Positions 17,053 through 29,978 of a stretch of 64,000 bases of DNA are shown piece by piece. A model generated the notes under the pieces. The model did no database searches, was not told where the DNA came from, and saw only the letters and a program-made list of their open reading frames with translations. Source of the DNA: Sphingomonas yantingensis (GTDB lineage Bacteria > Pseudomonadota > Alphaproteobacteria > Sphingomonadales > Sphingomonadaceae); assembly GCF_014199325.1 (NCBI RefSeq), contig NZ_JACIJJ010000001.1, forward strand, positions 1-64,000. Reading direction: 5' to 3'. Both the position numbers and the translations under genes were made by a program. How positions within the stretch are numbered: position 1 is the stretch's first letter; each line of letters begins with the position of its first letter.

Positions 17053-17715
17053 GATGTGAATCCGGCTGCGACGAAGCGTTGGTACGACGACGCCTGCGGC
17101 ACCGCGCTGGCGCTGGAGATCATTGGCGAGCGCTGGGCGCTGCTCATCATGCGCGAGCTGGTGTTCGGCCCGCGCCGCTTCTCCGAACTGCGCGCGAACC
17201 TGCCGGGCATCAGCGCCAATGTGCTGACGCAGCGATTGCAGGGGCTGGAGGCGACGGGGGTGCTGACGCGCCGCACGCTCGCCTCGCCCGCCAACGTCCA
17301 GGTCTATGCACTGACCGACTGGGGGCTGGAGGCGCAGCCGATGATGCGCGATCTCGGCCGCTGGGCGGCGCGCTCGCCGCGGCACGATCCGTTCGCGTTC
17401 ATGTCCCCCGCCTCGGCGATGATGTCGCTCCAGACGCTGGTCGATCCGGACAAGGCGCGCGCCCTCGACCTCACCGTCGGCATTCGCTTTCCGAACGACG
17501 CCTTCACCGCCCGCGCCTATGCCGGCGCGATCGAGGTGGTGCGCGGCGAGCCGGAAAACCCCGCCGCCACCTTTACCGGCGACACGATGCAGTTGCGCGT
17601 CAGCTTCTACGGCAAGGCCCCGTTCGGCGCGGCCGAGGGGATGGTGGTCACCGGGGACCTCGACGCGGCCCGCGCGTTTACCGACCTGTTCCGCCTGCCC
17701 GAAAAGGTGACGTGA
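17032..17715 (+). CDS. HxlR-family winged-helix transcriptional regulator
   Basis: 227 residues. The N-terminal half (about 18-115) is a HxlR/MarR-like winged helix: ALEIIGERWALLIMRELVFG, RRFSELRANLPGISANVLTQ and the wing RRTLASPANVQVYALT. The C-terminal half (about 125-225) resembles an SCP2-type lipid-binding fold. A cysteine at residue 22 (DDACGT) sits just before the DNA-binding domain, where redox-sensing HxlR proteins such as YodB carry their sensor Cys. ATG 17032 has no clear ribosome binding site; GTG 17056 is an alternative start. It likely controls itself and the divergent VOC/GST operon. Confidence 0.9.
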   Translation: MKLVKVTDVNPAATKRWYDDACGTALALEIIGERWALLIMRELVFGPRRFSELRANLPGISANVLTQRLQGLEATGVLTRRTLASPANVQVYALTDWGLEAQPMMRDLGRWAARSPRHDPFAFMSPASAMMSLQTLVDPDKARALDLTVGIRFPNDAFTARAYAGAIEVVRGEPENPAATFTGDTMQLRVSFYGKAPFGAAEGMVVTGDLDAARAFTDLFRLPEKVT

Positions 17716-17734
17716 GGGACCCTAAGTCCCGTTT
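17716..17734 (+). terminator. Weak hairpin after the HxlR gene
   Basis: GGGAC-CCTAA-GTCCC followed by GTTTG lies directly after the regulator stop. The stem is only five pairs and the T run is short, so termination may be partial. Confidence 0.35.
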
Positions 17735-17794
17735 GCGTCGCCGCGCCGAGCGCTTATGTGGTCGTCAAACCCCGCTGCGACAGGTTCTTCCTTC

Positions 17795-18799
17795 ATGACC
17801 GATCTTGCCAACACCCAGCCCGACAGCCGCCAGACGACGCTGCTCGATGCCCCCGACAAGACGGTCAGCGTGCGCGAGCTGTTCGGCATCGACGTCGACA
17901 TGCAGGTGCCGGCGTTCAGCGAGGCGGACGAGCGGGTGCCCGACCTCGACCCGGCGTACGTCTTCGACGGCGACACCACGCTCGCGGTGCTGGCGGGCTT
18001 CGCGCACAATCGCCGGGTGATGATCCAGGGCTATCACGGCACCGGCAAGTCGTCCCACATCGAACAGGTCGCCGCCCGCCTCAACTGGCCGTGCATCCGC
18101 ATCAATCTCGACGCGCATATCAGCCGCATCGACCTCATTGGCCGCGACGCGATCGTGCTGAAGGACGGGCAGCAGGTAACCGAGTTTCGCGAGGGGCTGC
18201 TTCCCTGGGCGCTCCAGACGCCGACCGCGCTCGTCTTCGACGAATATGACGCCGGCCGCCCCGACGTGATGTTCGTGATCCAGCGCGTGCTGGAGACCGA
18301 GGGCAAGCTGACGCTGCTCGACCAGAACCGCGTCATCCGCCCGAATCCGTGGTTCCGCCTGTTCGCCACCGCCAACACCGTCGGCCTGGGCGACACCAGC
18401 GGCCTCTATCACGGCACGCAGCAGATCAATCAGGGGCAGATGGACCGCTGGAACGTGGTCGTGACGCTCAACTATCTCCCCGCCGCGACCGAGGCGCAGA
18501 TCGTGCTCGCCAAGTCGGGCGAATATGACAAGCCCGGCGGCAAGGAAGCGGTCGAGAACATGGTCCGCGTCGCCGAACTGACCCGCCGCGGCTTCATCAA
18601 CGGCGACATCTCGACCGTGATGAGCCCGCGCACGGTGATCACCTGGGCACAGAATGCGCTGATCTTCGGCGACGTCGGCTTCGCCTTCCGCCTCTCCTTC
18701 CTCAACAAGTGCGACGAGGCTGAGCGGGCATTGGTCGCCGAATATTATCAGCGCGTCTTCGGCAAGGACCTGCCCGAGAGCATCGCGAAGAAGGGCTGA
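17795..18799 (+). CDS. cobS: Cobaltochelatase AAA+ subunit CobS
   Basis: 334 residues of the AAA+ (MoxR/CbbQ-like) ATPase that powers aerobic cobalt insertion into hydrogenobyrinate diamide together with CobT and the catalytic CobN. The Walker A motif is GYHGTGKS, Walker B is [10 protein letters not shown], and the sensor region is [20 protein letters not shown]. Start ATG 17795 gives the standard N-terminus ([20 protein letters not shown]). No cobN or other corrin-ring genes are in the window. cobT follows after one intervening gene. Confidence 0.95.
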   Translation: MTDLANTQPDSRQTTLLDAPDKTVSVRELFGIDVDMQVPAFSEADERVPDLDPAYVFDGDTTLAVLAGFAHNRRVMIQGYHGTGKSSHIEQVAARLNWPCIRINLDAHISRIDLIGRDAIVLKDGQQVTEFREGLLPWALQTPTALVFDEYDAGRPDVMFVIQRVLETEGKLTLLDQNRVIRPNPWFRLFATANTVGLGDTSGLYHGTQQINQGQMDRWNVVVTLNYLPAATEAQIVLAKSGEYDKPGGKEAVENMVRVAELTRRGFINGDISTVMSPRTVITWAQNALIFGDVGFAFRLSFLNKCDEAERALVAEYYQRVFGKDLPESIAKKG

Positions 18800-18868
18800 T
18801 CCGAACGCGGCTTTTAGTTTGACGTTGCCCCGGCTAAGCGGTGCGCCTGTCCTTCAGGAGCACCGCCG

Positions 18869-19993
18869 ATGACCGCCCCGCGCCCGCCCTTCCGTGCCGA
18901 TCATGTCGGCAGCCTGCTGCGCCCCGCCTACCTTACCGAGGCGCGCGAGCAGCTTGCCGCCGGTACGATCGATGCCGCTGCGTTCGATGCGGTGGCCGAC
19001 CGCGCGGTCAAGGAGATCATCCAGCTCCAAGAAGACGTGGGCCTGCTCGGCATCACCGATGGCGAGGCGCGTCGCGACACCTGGCACATGGATTACATCT
19101 ACCAGATCGGCGGCATCACCAAGCGCGACAGCGACATGAAAGTCCGCTTTCATAACGAGGGCGGCGACATCGAATGGACCCCCGCCAAGCTGGCGGTGGT
19201 CGATCGGCTGAACTTGCCCTCGACGATCTTCGCCGACGCTTTCACCTTCCTCAAGGAGAATGTCCGCCGCGGCACGCCGAAGCTCACCATCCCGAGCCCC
19301 TCGATGGTCCATTATCGCGGCGGGCGCGAGGCGGTGAGCGCGGAGGTCTATCCCGACCTCTCGGCCTTCTACGCCGACCTGTCGGCGGTCTATGCGCGCG
19401 AAATCGCGGGGCTGGGCGAATTGGGCTGCACCTATCTCCAGCTCGACGACACCAGCCTCGCCTATCTCAACGATCCCGCCCAGCGCGCGATGATCGCCGC
19501 GCAGGGGGAGGACGCCGACACCCAGCACGAGACGTACATCCGCATCATCAACGACGCGGTGAAGGATCGCCCCGCGGGCATGACAATCACCACCCATCTG
19601 TGCCGCGGCAATTTCCGGTCGAGCTGGGTCGCCTCGGGCAGCTATGACCATGTCGCCGACGCGCTGTTCAACACGCTCGACGTCGACGGCTATTTCCTCG
19701 AGTTCGACGACGAGCGGTCGGGCGGGTTCGAGCCGCTGCGCCTCCTGCCCAAAGGAAACAAGCGCGTCGTCCTCGGCCTCGTCACCACCAAGCATGGCGA
19801 GCTTGAGGATCCCGACACGATCAAGCGCCGGATCGAGGCGGCGGCGAAGTTCGCGCCGATGGAGCAGCTCTGCCTCAGCGCGCAGTGCGGCTTCTCCTCG
19901 ACCAAGGAGGGCAACGACATCACCCCGGACCAGCAGCGCGCGAAGCTCGAGGTGATCGTCGCCATCGCGATGGACATGTGGGGCGAGCTTTGA
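18869..19993 (+). CDS. MetE C-terminal-like methionine synthase / methyltransferase
   Basis: 374 residues matching only the C-terminal catalytic barrel of cobalamin-independent methionine synthase (full MetE is about 750). The zinc site is complete: H243 and C245 (THLCRGN), E278 (YFLEFDDE) and C340 (SAQCGFSS). The N-terminus RADHVGSLLRPAYL is the phosphate/folate-side motif of the YxjG/YxjH-type short proteins. It probably transfers a methyl group to homocysteine or another thiol, with the donor uncertain. AGGAG eight bases before ATG 18869 sets the start. It sits between cobS and cobT. Confidence 0.88.
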   Translation: MTAPRPPFRADHVGSLLRPAYLTEAREQLAAGTIDAAAFDAVADRAVKEIIQLQEDVGLLGITDGEARRDTWHMDYIYQIGGITKRDSDMKVRFHNEGGDIEWTPAKLAVVDRLNLPSTIFADAFTFLKENVRRGTPKLTIPSPSMVHYRGGREAVSAEVYPDLSAFYADLSAVYAREIAGLGELGCTYLQLDDTSLAYLNDPAQRAMIAAQGEDADTQHETYIRIINDAVKDRPAGMTITTHLCRGNFRSSWVASGSYDHVADALFNTLDVDGYFLEFDDERSGGFEPLRLLPKGNKRVVLGLVTTKHGELEDPDTIKRRIEAAAKFAPMEQLCLSAQCGFSSTKEGNDITPDQQRAKLEVIVAIAMDMWGEL

Positions 19994-20069
19994 CCGAACG
20001 GCCGGGGTGATTTCCCTGGCCATTGGCCCTATCTGAAGCCGACGTTCCGACAGAGGCTTTCCCGACCCC

Positions 20070-21908
20070 ATGGCTCAAGCGACCCCCATCGACCGCTTCC
20101 GCGACGTGCTCGCCGGCACCGCTCGCGCGATCGCGAACGATGGGGAAGTCGAGCTGGCGTTCAGCGCCGACGCACCGGCACAGTCGGGCCGCGCGCTGAA
20201 GGTGCCGATGCCCGGCCGCGCGCTCCCCGCCGATCAGGTGGCGGAGGCGCGCGGATTCGCCGACGGCTTTGCGCTTCGCCTGCGCCTCCACGACGCGAAG
20301 CTCCACGCTCGCGGCGCGCCGGTCGAGCCGGTTGCGCGCGCGGTGCACGACGCAGTGGAGACCGCGCGGATCGAGGCGCTGGGCGCGCGCGGCTTCACGG
20401 GGATCGGCGACAATCTCGACGCCAGCCTCGCCATGCGGATGCGCTCCGACCCGATCGCCCGCGCGCGCACCCGCGACGAAGTGCCGCTGTCGACCGCGAT
20501 CCAGCTGATGGTGCGCGAACGGCTGACGGGCAAGCCGGCGCCGCAGACCGCGGCGGGCGGCCTCAGCCTTGTCTCCGACTGGATCGAGGAAAAGGCGGGG
20601 CGGGAGCTCGATGCCCTCGCTCTGTCGATCGACGACCAGGCGCAGTTCGCGCGGCTGATCGCCGACCTTCTCGCCGATCTCGAACTCACCGAAGGCCGGA
20701 TGGAGCCCGACGACGCCGATGACGGCGGCGAGGACGACGACGGCGAGAGCGACGGCGAGGACGATCAGGACGAACAGGGCGACGACGACCAGTCGGGCCA
20801 AGGCGACGCCGAGGTCGAGGCGCGCGGCGAACAGCGCGAGAGCGAGGACGCCGAGGGCGAGGGCGAGGAACAGGATCAGGAGGGCGAACCGCTCGACGAC
20901 ATGGACGGGCAGGACGGCGATGAGGGCCGCGACGGGATGCTGCCGACGCGCCCCAACAAGCCCTTTTCGGACTTCGCCCCGTCGTTCGAATACAAGCCTT
21001 TCACGACCCAGTTCGACGAGGTGGTGGCCGCCACCGACCTGTGCGACGACGAGGAACTGGGGCGGCTGCGCGCCTATCTCGACCAGCAGCTCGTCCACCT
21101 GCAGGGCATCGTCACCAAGCTCGCCAACCGGCTCCAGCGCCGGTTGATGGCGCAGCAGTCGCGGTCGTGGGACTTCGACCAGGACGAGGGGCTGCTCGAT
21201 GCCGCCCGCCTCGCCCGCGTCGTCGTCAATCCGATGCAGTCGCTCTCCTACAAGATCGAGCGCGACACCGATTTCCGCGACACCGTCGTCACGCTGTTGA
21301 TCGACAATTCGGGCTCGATGCGCGGGCGGCCGATCGGCATCGCCGCGATCAGCGCCGACATCCTCGCGCGCACGCTCGAACGCTGCGGCGTGAAGGCCGA
21401 GATCCTGGGCTTCACCACCCGCGCGTGGAAGGGCGGTCAGGCCCGCGACGCATGGCTGGCACAGGGCCGTCCGCCCGCGCCGGGCCGCCTCAATGACCTC
21501 CGACACATCGTCTACAAGGAAGCCGACGAACCCTGGCGGCGCGCGCGCAAGTCATTGGGCCTGATGATGCGCGAGGGGCTGCTCAAGGAGAATATCGACG
21601 GCGAGGCGCTGCTCTGGGCCCATTCCCGCCTGATCGCGCGCCCAGAGGAGCGCAAGATCCTGATGGTCATCTCCGACGGCGCGCCGGTCGACGATTCGAC
21701 GCTGAGCGTGAACTCGGGCAGCTATCTGGAGCGCCACCTTCGCCAGGTGATCGGCTGGATCGAGGGGCGCAGCCCGGTCGAGCTCGTCGCGATCGGCATC
21801 GGCCACGACGTAACGCGCTATTATCAGCGCGCGGTGACGATCATGGACGTCGACCAGCTTGCCGGCACGATGATCGAGCAGCTCGCCGGGCTGTTCGACC
21901 AGCCGTGA
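20070..21908 (+). CDS. cobT: Cobaltochelatase subunit CobT
   Basis: 612 residues. An N-terminal helical region (about 1-210) is followed by a very acidic low-complexity linker (about 210-300, rich in DDGEDD and [12 protein letters not shown]) and a C-terminal von Willebrand A domain. The MIDAS motif DNSGSMRG starts near residue 412, with [12 protein letters not shown] later. CobT forms the hexameric chaperone ring with CobS. Its GTGA stop junction is used as the start of the next small gene, which suggests coupling. Confidence 0.95.
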   Translation: MAQATPIDRFRDVLAGTARAIANDGEVELAFSADAPAQSGRALKVPMPGRALPADQVAEARGFADGFALRLRLHDAKLHARGAPVEPVARAVHDAVETARIEALGARGFTGIGDNLDASLAMRMRSDPIARARTRDEVPLSTAIQLMVRERLTGKPAPQTAAGGLSLVSDWIEEKAGRELDALALSIDDQAQFARLIADLLADLELTEGRMEPDDADDGGEDDDGESDGEDDQDEQGDDDQSGQGDAEVEARGEQRESEDAEGEGEEQDQEGEPLDDMDGQDGDEGRDGMLPTRPNKPFSDFAPSFEYKPFTTQFDEVVAATDLCDDEELGRLRAYLDQQLVHLQGIVTKLANRLQRRLMAQQSRSWDFDQDEGLLDAARLARVVVNPMQSLSYKIERDTDFRDTVVTLLIDNSGSMRGRPIGIAAISADILARTLERCGVKAEILGFTTRAWKGGQARDAWLAQGRPPAPGRLNDLRHIVYKEADEPWRRARKSLGLMMREGLLKENIDGEALLWAHSRLIARPEERKILMVISDGAPVDDSTLSVNSGSYLERHLRQVIGWIEGRSPVELVAIGIGHDVTRYYQRAVTIMDVDQLAGTMIEQLAGLFDQP

Positions 21909-22156
21909 TTTCGGTCGAGCCGCCCGGCGGCGGGTTCGTCGGCCCGGTCAAACGCTCGATCACCATCGCCGGCCACGCCACCTCGATCAGCCTCGAACCC
22001 CAATTCTGGATCGCGCTGGAGGCCGAGGCGGCGGCACGCGCGCTCCCGCTTTCGGCACTCGTCGCCGCGATCGACGCGCAGCGGATCGCAGCGGACGATC
22101 CACCGAACCTAGCCAGCGCGATCCGCACTTGGCTGTTCGCCGCGCGAGGTGGTTGA
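21905..22156 (+). CDS. Ribbon-helix-helix domain protein
   Basis: 83 residues with the pattern of the RHH_4 family: [20 protein letters not shown] (beta strand and first helix) and [21 protein letters not shown]. Such proteins are small dimeric DNA-binding or adaptor proteins. The start is GTG 21905, overlapping the cobT stop as GTGA, so it depends on cobT translation. Its target is unknown. Confidence 0.85.
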   Translation: MISVEPPGGGFVGPVKRSITIAGHATSISLEPQFWIALEAEAAARALPLSALVAAIDAQRIAADDPPNLASAIRTWLFAARGG

Positions 22157-22207
22157 GCAGGCGCGGCCAACCCCTATCTGACGGGCCTCACATCAGGAGC
22201 CCTCAAG

Positions 22208-25298
<3,091 letters not shown>

Positions 25299-25305
25299 GC
25301 CTTCG

Positions 25306-25319
25306 GTAACGATCGTTAC
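25306..25319. promoter_or_regulatory. 14-bp perfect palindrome GTAACGATCGTTAC
   Basis: It starts eight bases after the ligA stop, about 150 bases upstream of the TonB receptor start. With the ATTTT that follows it might be a weak terminator for ligA; equally it could be an operator for the receptor gene. The sequence alone does not decide. Confidence 0.4.
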
Positions 25320-25465
25320 TGTAGCCATTTTGCCACGCCGCGCGGCGAAGTGAGCCGTGGGCGCGGTGTGTAACAGAACCGACACATTGCGCGCGCAGGG
25401 GCGCGACTAACGACGAATTGCGTCGAATGTTCCGGTCGCTGCGGCCGTTCCTTTAGGGGTACATC

Positions 25466-28400
25466 ATGCGAAATCACCTTATGCTGGGTGCGGCCGTCGT
25501 CGCGCTCATGATTCCGGCCGCTGCGATGGCGCAGGAGACGACCTCGAGCATCCGCGGCACCGTGACGCAGGACGGCGCCCCCGTCGCCGGCGCGGTCGTG
25601 CGCATCGTCAACACGTCGAACGGCGCCGCGACCACCGCGAACACCAACGACACGGGCAGCTTCACCGCCTCGGGCCTGCTGCCCGGCGGCCCCTACACGG
25701 TCGAGGTGACGAGCCCGAACGGCAACGCCACCGTCACCGACATCTTCACCGTCGTCGGCCAGCCCTATACCGTGCCGGTCGAGCTCGCCGCCGCTGGCGG
25801 TGACGACATCGTCGTGACCGCCTCGCGCGTTGCCGGTGCCGGCACGATCGCCTCGGGCCCGCGCACCGTCCTGACCCAGGCCGACATCGGCAAGGTCGCA
25901 TCGGTCAACCGCGACGTCCGCGACCTCGCCCGCCGCGATCCGCTGGCCCAGCTCGACCTCGGCAACAGCCGCGCGGTCAGCTTCGCGGGCGTCAACCCGC
26001 GCTTCAACCGCTTCACGATCAACGGCGTGCAGATCGGCGACAATTTCGGCCTCAATGCCGACGCCAATCCCACCGCGCGTGGCCCGGTGCCGTTCGACGC
26101 GATCAGCCAGTTCTCGGTCTCGATCGCGCCGTCGGACATCCGCCAGGGCAATTTCCAGGGCGGCGCCATCGACACCGTCGTCAAGTCGGGCACCAACGAG
26201 TTCACGGGCACCGGCTTCTATTCGCAGTCGACCGACGGGCTTCAGGGCGACCGCATCGGCTCGAACCGCCAGGTGCTGCCGAAGTACAAGTCGGAGACCT
26301 ATGGCGCGACGATCGGCGGGCCGCTGATCCGCGACAAGCTGTTCTTCATGGTGTCGGGCGAGCGCAACACCGACCCGCGTCCCGCCGCAGTGTCGCAGAT
26401 CTCGCAGATCCCCGGCCTGACCCAGACACAGATCGACACCGTCAAGAACACCGCCCAGAGCGTCTACAACTACGATGCAGGCGACATCGTCACGATCAAC
26501 CAGAGCAAGGACGAGAAGATCGTCGGCCGCATCGACTGGAACATCGTCGACGGCCAGCGCCTGTCGCTCACCTACCTCAACGCCTATGAATCGGCGACTG
26601 TCCCCCAGAACACCTCGACCAGCCTGACGACGCCGGGCCTCGGCCTGTCGTCTAACGCCTATCAGCGCTCGGTTCTGGTGCGCGCAGGCATCGTCCAGCT
26701 GAACTCGGACTGGACCGACAAGCTCTCGACCGAAGCGCGCTTCCTCTATCAGTCGAACGAAGTGACGCAGAAGTCGCTCGGCGAGCAGCCCTACGCGCAG
26801 CTGCGCGTCTGCACCGACCCCACCAGCATCGTGTCGGGCACCAACACGGTTAACACCTGCGGCACGGGCGTTCCGATCATCACCTTTGGCCCCGATGTGA
26901 ACCGGCATGCCAACGAGCTGTTCTTCGATACCTGGGGCGGCTCGATCCTGACCCGCTACAACGCCGGCGCGCATCAGTTCAGCCTGCTCGCCGAATATAA
27001 CCGTCGTCGCACGACCAACCTGTTCCTCGCGAACGCGGCTGGCGCCTATTATTTCGACTCGATCGCCGACTTCCAGAACCGCAACGCGTCGCAATTCTCG
27101 TACCAGAACGCGCGGTCGCTCAACGTCCGCGATTCGGCGGCCGATTTCGTCTATGACCAGTGGACGTTCGGTCTTCAGGATACGTGGGACATCGCCAGCA
27201 ACTTCGACGTGACGATCGGCGCGCGCTACGACCTGTACGGCATGCGCTCGCAGGTGCCGATCAACAACGCGTTCCTGGGTCGCTACGGCTTCACCAATAC
27301 CCAGACCTACAAGGGTCTTGGCAACTTCCAGCCGCGCTTCAGCTTCAACTGGCGCCCGGTCGACAGCCTGCGCGTGCGCGGCGGCGTGTCGGTCTTCGGC
27401 GGCGGTTCGCCCGACATCTATCTGTCGAACAGCTTCTCGAACACCGGCGTCGTCACCAGCGCGATCACCAACCTGACGCGCGCCACCGTGGCGGCGAACG
27501 GCACGACCGCGACCTGCGCCTCGCCCTTCAACGGCGCGAATGCGGGCGTTTGCCAGGCGGCGCTCAACGGCGTGAACGGTGCGACGATCCCGGCGGTGGT
27601 TGACAACTACATCGCGACCAACACCGCGGGCCAGGCGCTGGCGCCCACCTCGTCGCTGGCGCAGGACTTCCGCCCGCCGTCGGTCACGAAGTTCAACCTG
27701 ACCGCCGAATATGACTGGTCGGGCTTCACCTTCGGCGCCGACTATCTCTACACCATGACCAATGAGGGCGTGAGCTTCACCGACCTGCGTTCGCGCCAGA
27801 TCGGCACGCTGCCCGACGGTCGCCCGCGCTACACCTTCGTCACCACGCCGGGCACGACGGTCACCGCCGACAACAATGCCGACTATCAGATCTACAATGA
27901 TGGTCGCGGTCGCAGCCACATCGCCGTCGCGCGCATCAACAAGACGTTCGACTTCGGCCTGACGCTTGGCGGCAGCTATGCGTGGCAGAACGTCAAGGAC
28001 GTGAGCCCGGCGACCTCGTCGACCCCCGGCTCGCTCTATGCCAACGCGGCGAAGGGCGATCCGAACTTCCCGGCCTATGGCCGCGCGAACGACGAGACGA
28101 CGTGGCGCTACACCTATAGCGTCGGGTTCGATCGCGCCTTCTTCGGCGACTATCGCACCGTTATCCAGCTGTTCGGCGAAACCCGCGCGGGACGCCGCTA
28201 CAGCTTCACGATGCAGGACAACAACAACAACCGCTCGCCCGTTTTCGGCACGATCGGCAACAACAACGCCCACCTGCTCTACGTCCCCACCGGCCTCGAC
28301 GATGCCCGCGTGAGCTACGACAACACCGACACGCGCGATAAGCTTGATACGCTCATCAACAACAGCGCGCTCAAGAACTATCGCGGGACGATCGCGGCGA

Positions 28401-28768
28401 AGAACATCGCCCGCAACCGCGCCTTCACGCGGATCGACCTCCATCTCGAGCAGGAAATTCCGACGTTCGTGGGCAAGTCGCGCATCTCGCTGTTCGCGGA
28501 CATCGAGAACCTGCCCAACCTGCTCAACAAGGATTGGGGCGGCCTGCGCCAGTTCGGCTTCCCGTACACCGCCGACGTGGTGCGCGTGCAGTGCCTGACC
28601 ACGCCGGTCGCGACCGGCGTCACGCCGGGTGCGGGCGTCGTGAACACCGCCTCGACCCAGGCGTGCAACCAGTACCGTTATTCGACCTATCGCGAGCCGA
28701 ACGAGAGCGCGGTGCAGTTCAACCAGTCGCTCTACCTGATCCGCGTTGGTGCGCGCTTCACCTTCTGA
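25466..28768 (+). CDS. TonB-dependent receptor, Oar-like with carboxypeptidase-regulatory domain
   Basis: 1100 residues. A signal peptide (MRNHLMLGAAVVALMIPAAA) is followed by a carboxypeptidase-regulatory-like Ig fold (TSSIRGTVTQDGAPVAGAVV), then the plug (DDIVVTASRVAGAG, FNRFTINGVQIGDN, NFQGGAIDTVVKSGTNEFTG) and a long beta barrel ending in the outer-membrane signature RVGARFTF. Oar-type receptors import unknown large or peptide substrates. AGGGG precedes ATG 25466. A perfect intrinsic terminator follows, so it is a monocistronic unit separate from the LytS/LytTR genes downstream. Confidence 0.95.
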   Translation: MRNHLMLGAAVVALMIPAAAMAQETTSSIRGTVTQDGAPVAGAVVRIVNTSNGAATTANTNDTGSFTASGLLPGGPYTVEVTSPNGNATVTDIFTVVGQPYTVPVELAAAGGDDIVVTASRVAGAGTIASGPRTVLTQADIGKVASVNRDVRDLARRDPLAQLDLGNSRAVSFAGVNPRFNRFTINGVQIGDNFGLNADANPTARGPVPFDAISQFSVSIAPSDIRQGNFQGGAIDTVVKSGTNEFTGTGFYSQSTDGLQGDRIGSNRQVLPKYKSETYGATIGGPLIRDKLFFMVSGERNTDPRPAAVSQISQIPGLTQTQIDTVKNTAQSVYNYDAGDIVTINQSKDEKIVGRIDWNIVDGQRLSLTYLNAYESATVPQNTSTSLTTPGLGLSSNAYQRSVLVRAGIVQLNSDWTDKLSTEARFLYQSNEVTQKSLGEQPYAQLRVCTDPTSIVSGTNTVNTCGTGVPIITFGPDVNRHANELFFDTWGGSILTRYNAGAHQFSLLAEYNRRRTTNLFLANAAGAYYFDSIADFQNRNASQFSYQNARSLNVRDSAADFVYDQWTFGLQDTWDIASNFDVTIGARYDLYGMRSQVPINNAFLGRYGFTNTQTYKGLGNFQPRFSFNWRPVDSLRVRGGVSVFGGGSPDIYLSNSFSNTGVVTSAITNLTRATVAANGTTATCASPFNGANAGVCQAALNGVNGATIPAVVDNYIATNTAGQALAPTSSLAQDFRPPSVTKFNLTAEYDWSGFTFGADYLYTMTNEGVSFTDLRSRQIGTLPDGRPRYTFVTTPGTTVTADNNADYQIYNDGRGRSHIAVARINKTFDFGLTLGGSYAWQNVKDVSPATSSTPGSLYANAAKGDPNFPAYGRANDETTWRYTYSVGFDRAFFGDYRTVIQLFGETRAGRRYSFTMQDNNNNRSPVFGTIGNNNAHLLYVPTGLDDARVSYDNTDTRDKLDTLINNSALKNYRGTIAAKNIARNRAFTRIDLHLEQEIPTFVGKSRISLFADIENLPNLLNKDWGGLRQFGFPYTADVVRVQCLTTPVATGVTPGAGVVNTASTQACNQYRYSTYREPNESAVQFNQSLYLIRVGARFTF

Positions 28769-28796
28769 TCCGCGCCTAACAGGATCGACCCTGATC

Positions 28797-28835
28797 GGGG
28801 CCGCCGTTCCAAGGGGACGGCGGCCCCTTTCGTTT
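28797..28835 (+). terminator. Intrinsic terminator of the TonB receptor gene
   Basis: GGGGCCGCCGT (28797-28807) pairs perfectly over 11 bases with ACGGCGGCCCC (28817-28827) and is followed by TTTCGTTT. It lies 28 bases after the receptor stop. Confidence 0.9.
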
Positions 28836-28880
28836 CCGGCTTTTGCCCTTCGCGGGCCGTGCCGCTACATGAGGCCGCAC

Positions 28881-29978
28881 ATGGCGAGCACCGCGATCCT
28901 CTCCCGCCCGTTCTTCGAACAGAAAAGCCGCGCCTTCTGGATGCTCCAGGCGGCGGGCTGGTCGGGCTATCTGATCCTGCGCATGGTGTCGGGCGTCTCG
29001 AACAACCCCAGCCTCGACAATGTCATCCCGATCATCATCGAATCGATCGTCGGATACTGCCTGACGCTGCTGCTCTCGACGCTCTACGGCTATTACCGGC
29101 GGCTGCCGCGGATTACGGGCATCCTTGCCGTCGTGGTGACGCTGGCGGCAGCGACGGTGATCTATGCCGTGCTCGACGCCTTCACCTTCTCGTTCATCCG
29201 CTCGGCCAGCCCCGGGATCACCGTCAACCTCGTGCTGGCGACGGTCTTCCTCAACTTCACCGTGCTGGCCGGCTGGACCGCGCTCTATTTCGGCATCAAC
29301 TGGTACCTCATTGTCGAGGACCAGATCGACCGCATGCAGGCGCTGGAGCTTCAGGCGTCTTCGGCGCAGCTCGCCATGCTGCGCTATCAGCTCAATCCGC
29401 ATTTCCTGTTCAACACGCTCAATTCGATCTCGACGCTGGTGCTCCTGAAGCAGACCGAGCGTGCAAACGTGATGCTCTCCCGCCTCTCCTCGTTCCTGCG
29501 CTACACGCTGGCGAACGAGCCGACCGCGCACGTGACGCTGGCGCAGGAGATCGAGACGCTGAAGCTCTATCTGGAGATCGAGAAGATGCGATTCGAGGCG
29601 CGGCTGCGCCCCGTCTTCGATGTCGATGCCCGCGTCGAGCGGGCGCGGCTGCCCTCGCTCCTCCTGCAACCGCTGGTCGAAAACGCGATCAAATACGCCG
29701 TCACCCCACTCGAGGAGGGGGCGGAGATCGCGGTTTCCGCACGGCTCGCCGGGGATCGGGTGCAGATCGCCGTGACCGACAGCGGTCCGGGGTTGATGCA
29801 GGGCAAATCTCGGCCAAGCCTTTCTACCGGCGTGGGCCTGGCCAATATCCGCGACCGTCTGGCCCAGGCTTATGGTGCGGAGCACCGTTTCGACACGGGG
29901 GCGAACCCCGGCGGCGGCTTCCGCGTTGAGATCGAGATTCCGTTCCAGGTCGAGGAACCCAAGCGCGAGGCAGCATGA
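28881..29978 (+). CDS. LytS-type sensor histidine kinase
   Basis: About 365 residues. Four to five transmembrane helices (about 20-150) form the sensor part. The His_kinase segment is LRYQLNPHFLFNTLNSIS, with the phospho-acceptor His, and the HATPase domain shows LVENAIKYAV, DSGPGL and GVGLANIRDRL. This is the LytS/YehU class that pairs with LytTR regulators. ATG 28881 has GAGG six bases upstream; ATG 28869 is an alternative. The 3' end overlaps the response regulator start as ATGA. Confidence 0.93.
   Translation: MASTAILSRPFFEQKSRAFWMLQAAGWSGYLILRMVSGVSNNPSLDNVIPIIIESIVGYCLTLLLSTLYGYYRRLPRITGILAVVVTLAAATVIYAVLDAFTFSFIRSASPGITVNLVLATVFLNFTVLAGWTALYFGINWYLIVEDQIDRMQALELQASSAQLAMLRYQLNPHFLFNTLNSISTLVLLKQTERANVMLSRLSSFLRYTLANEPTAHVTLAQEIETLKLYLEIEKMRFEARLRPVFDVDARVERARLPSLLLQPLVENAIKYAVTPLEEGAEIAVSARLAGDRVQIAVTDSGPGLMQGKSRPSLSTGVGLANIRDRLAQAYGAEHRFDTGANPGGGFRVEIEIPFQVEEPKREAA

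Noticed and set aside
12781..17715. Possible new defence island (J-domain, VOC, HxlR genes, and a stand-alone EVE protein elsewhere)
   Set aside because: No nuclease, restriction, reverse transcriptase, toxin or phage-related gene is nearby, and all the proteins have ordinary metabolic or stress homologues.
17716..20069. Cobalamin riboswitch upstream of cobS, the MetE-like gene or cobT
   Set aside because: The gaps (79, 69 and 76 bases) are too short for a B12 aptamer, and no B12-box-like sequence is visible.
25316..28444. A 1042-codon open frame on the minus strand opposite the TonB receptor gene
   Set aside because: It is a GC-bias shadow of the receptor gene: the translated product is rich in Arg, Ala, Val and Asp without domain pattern, while the plus strand encodes a complete receptor.
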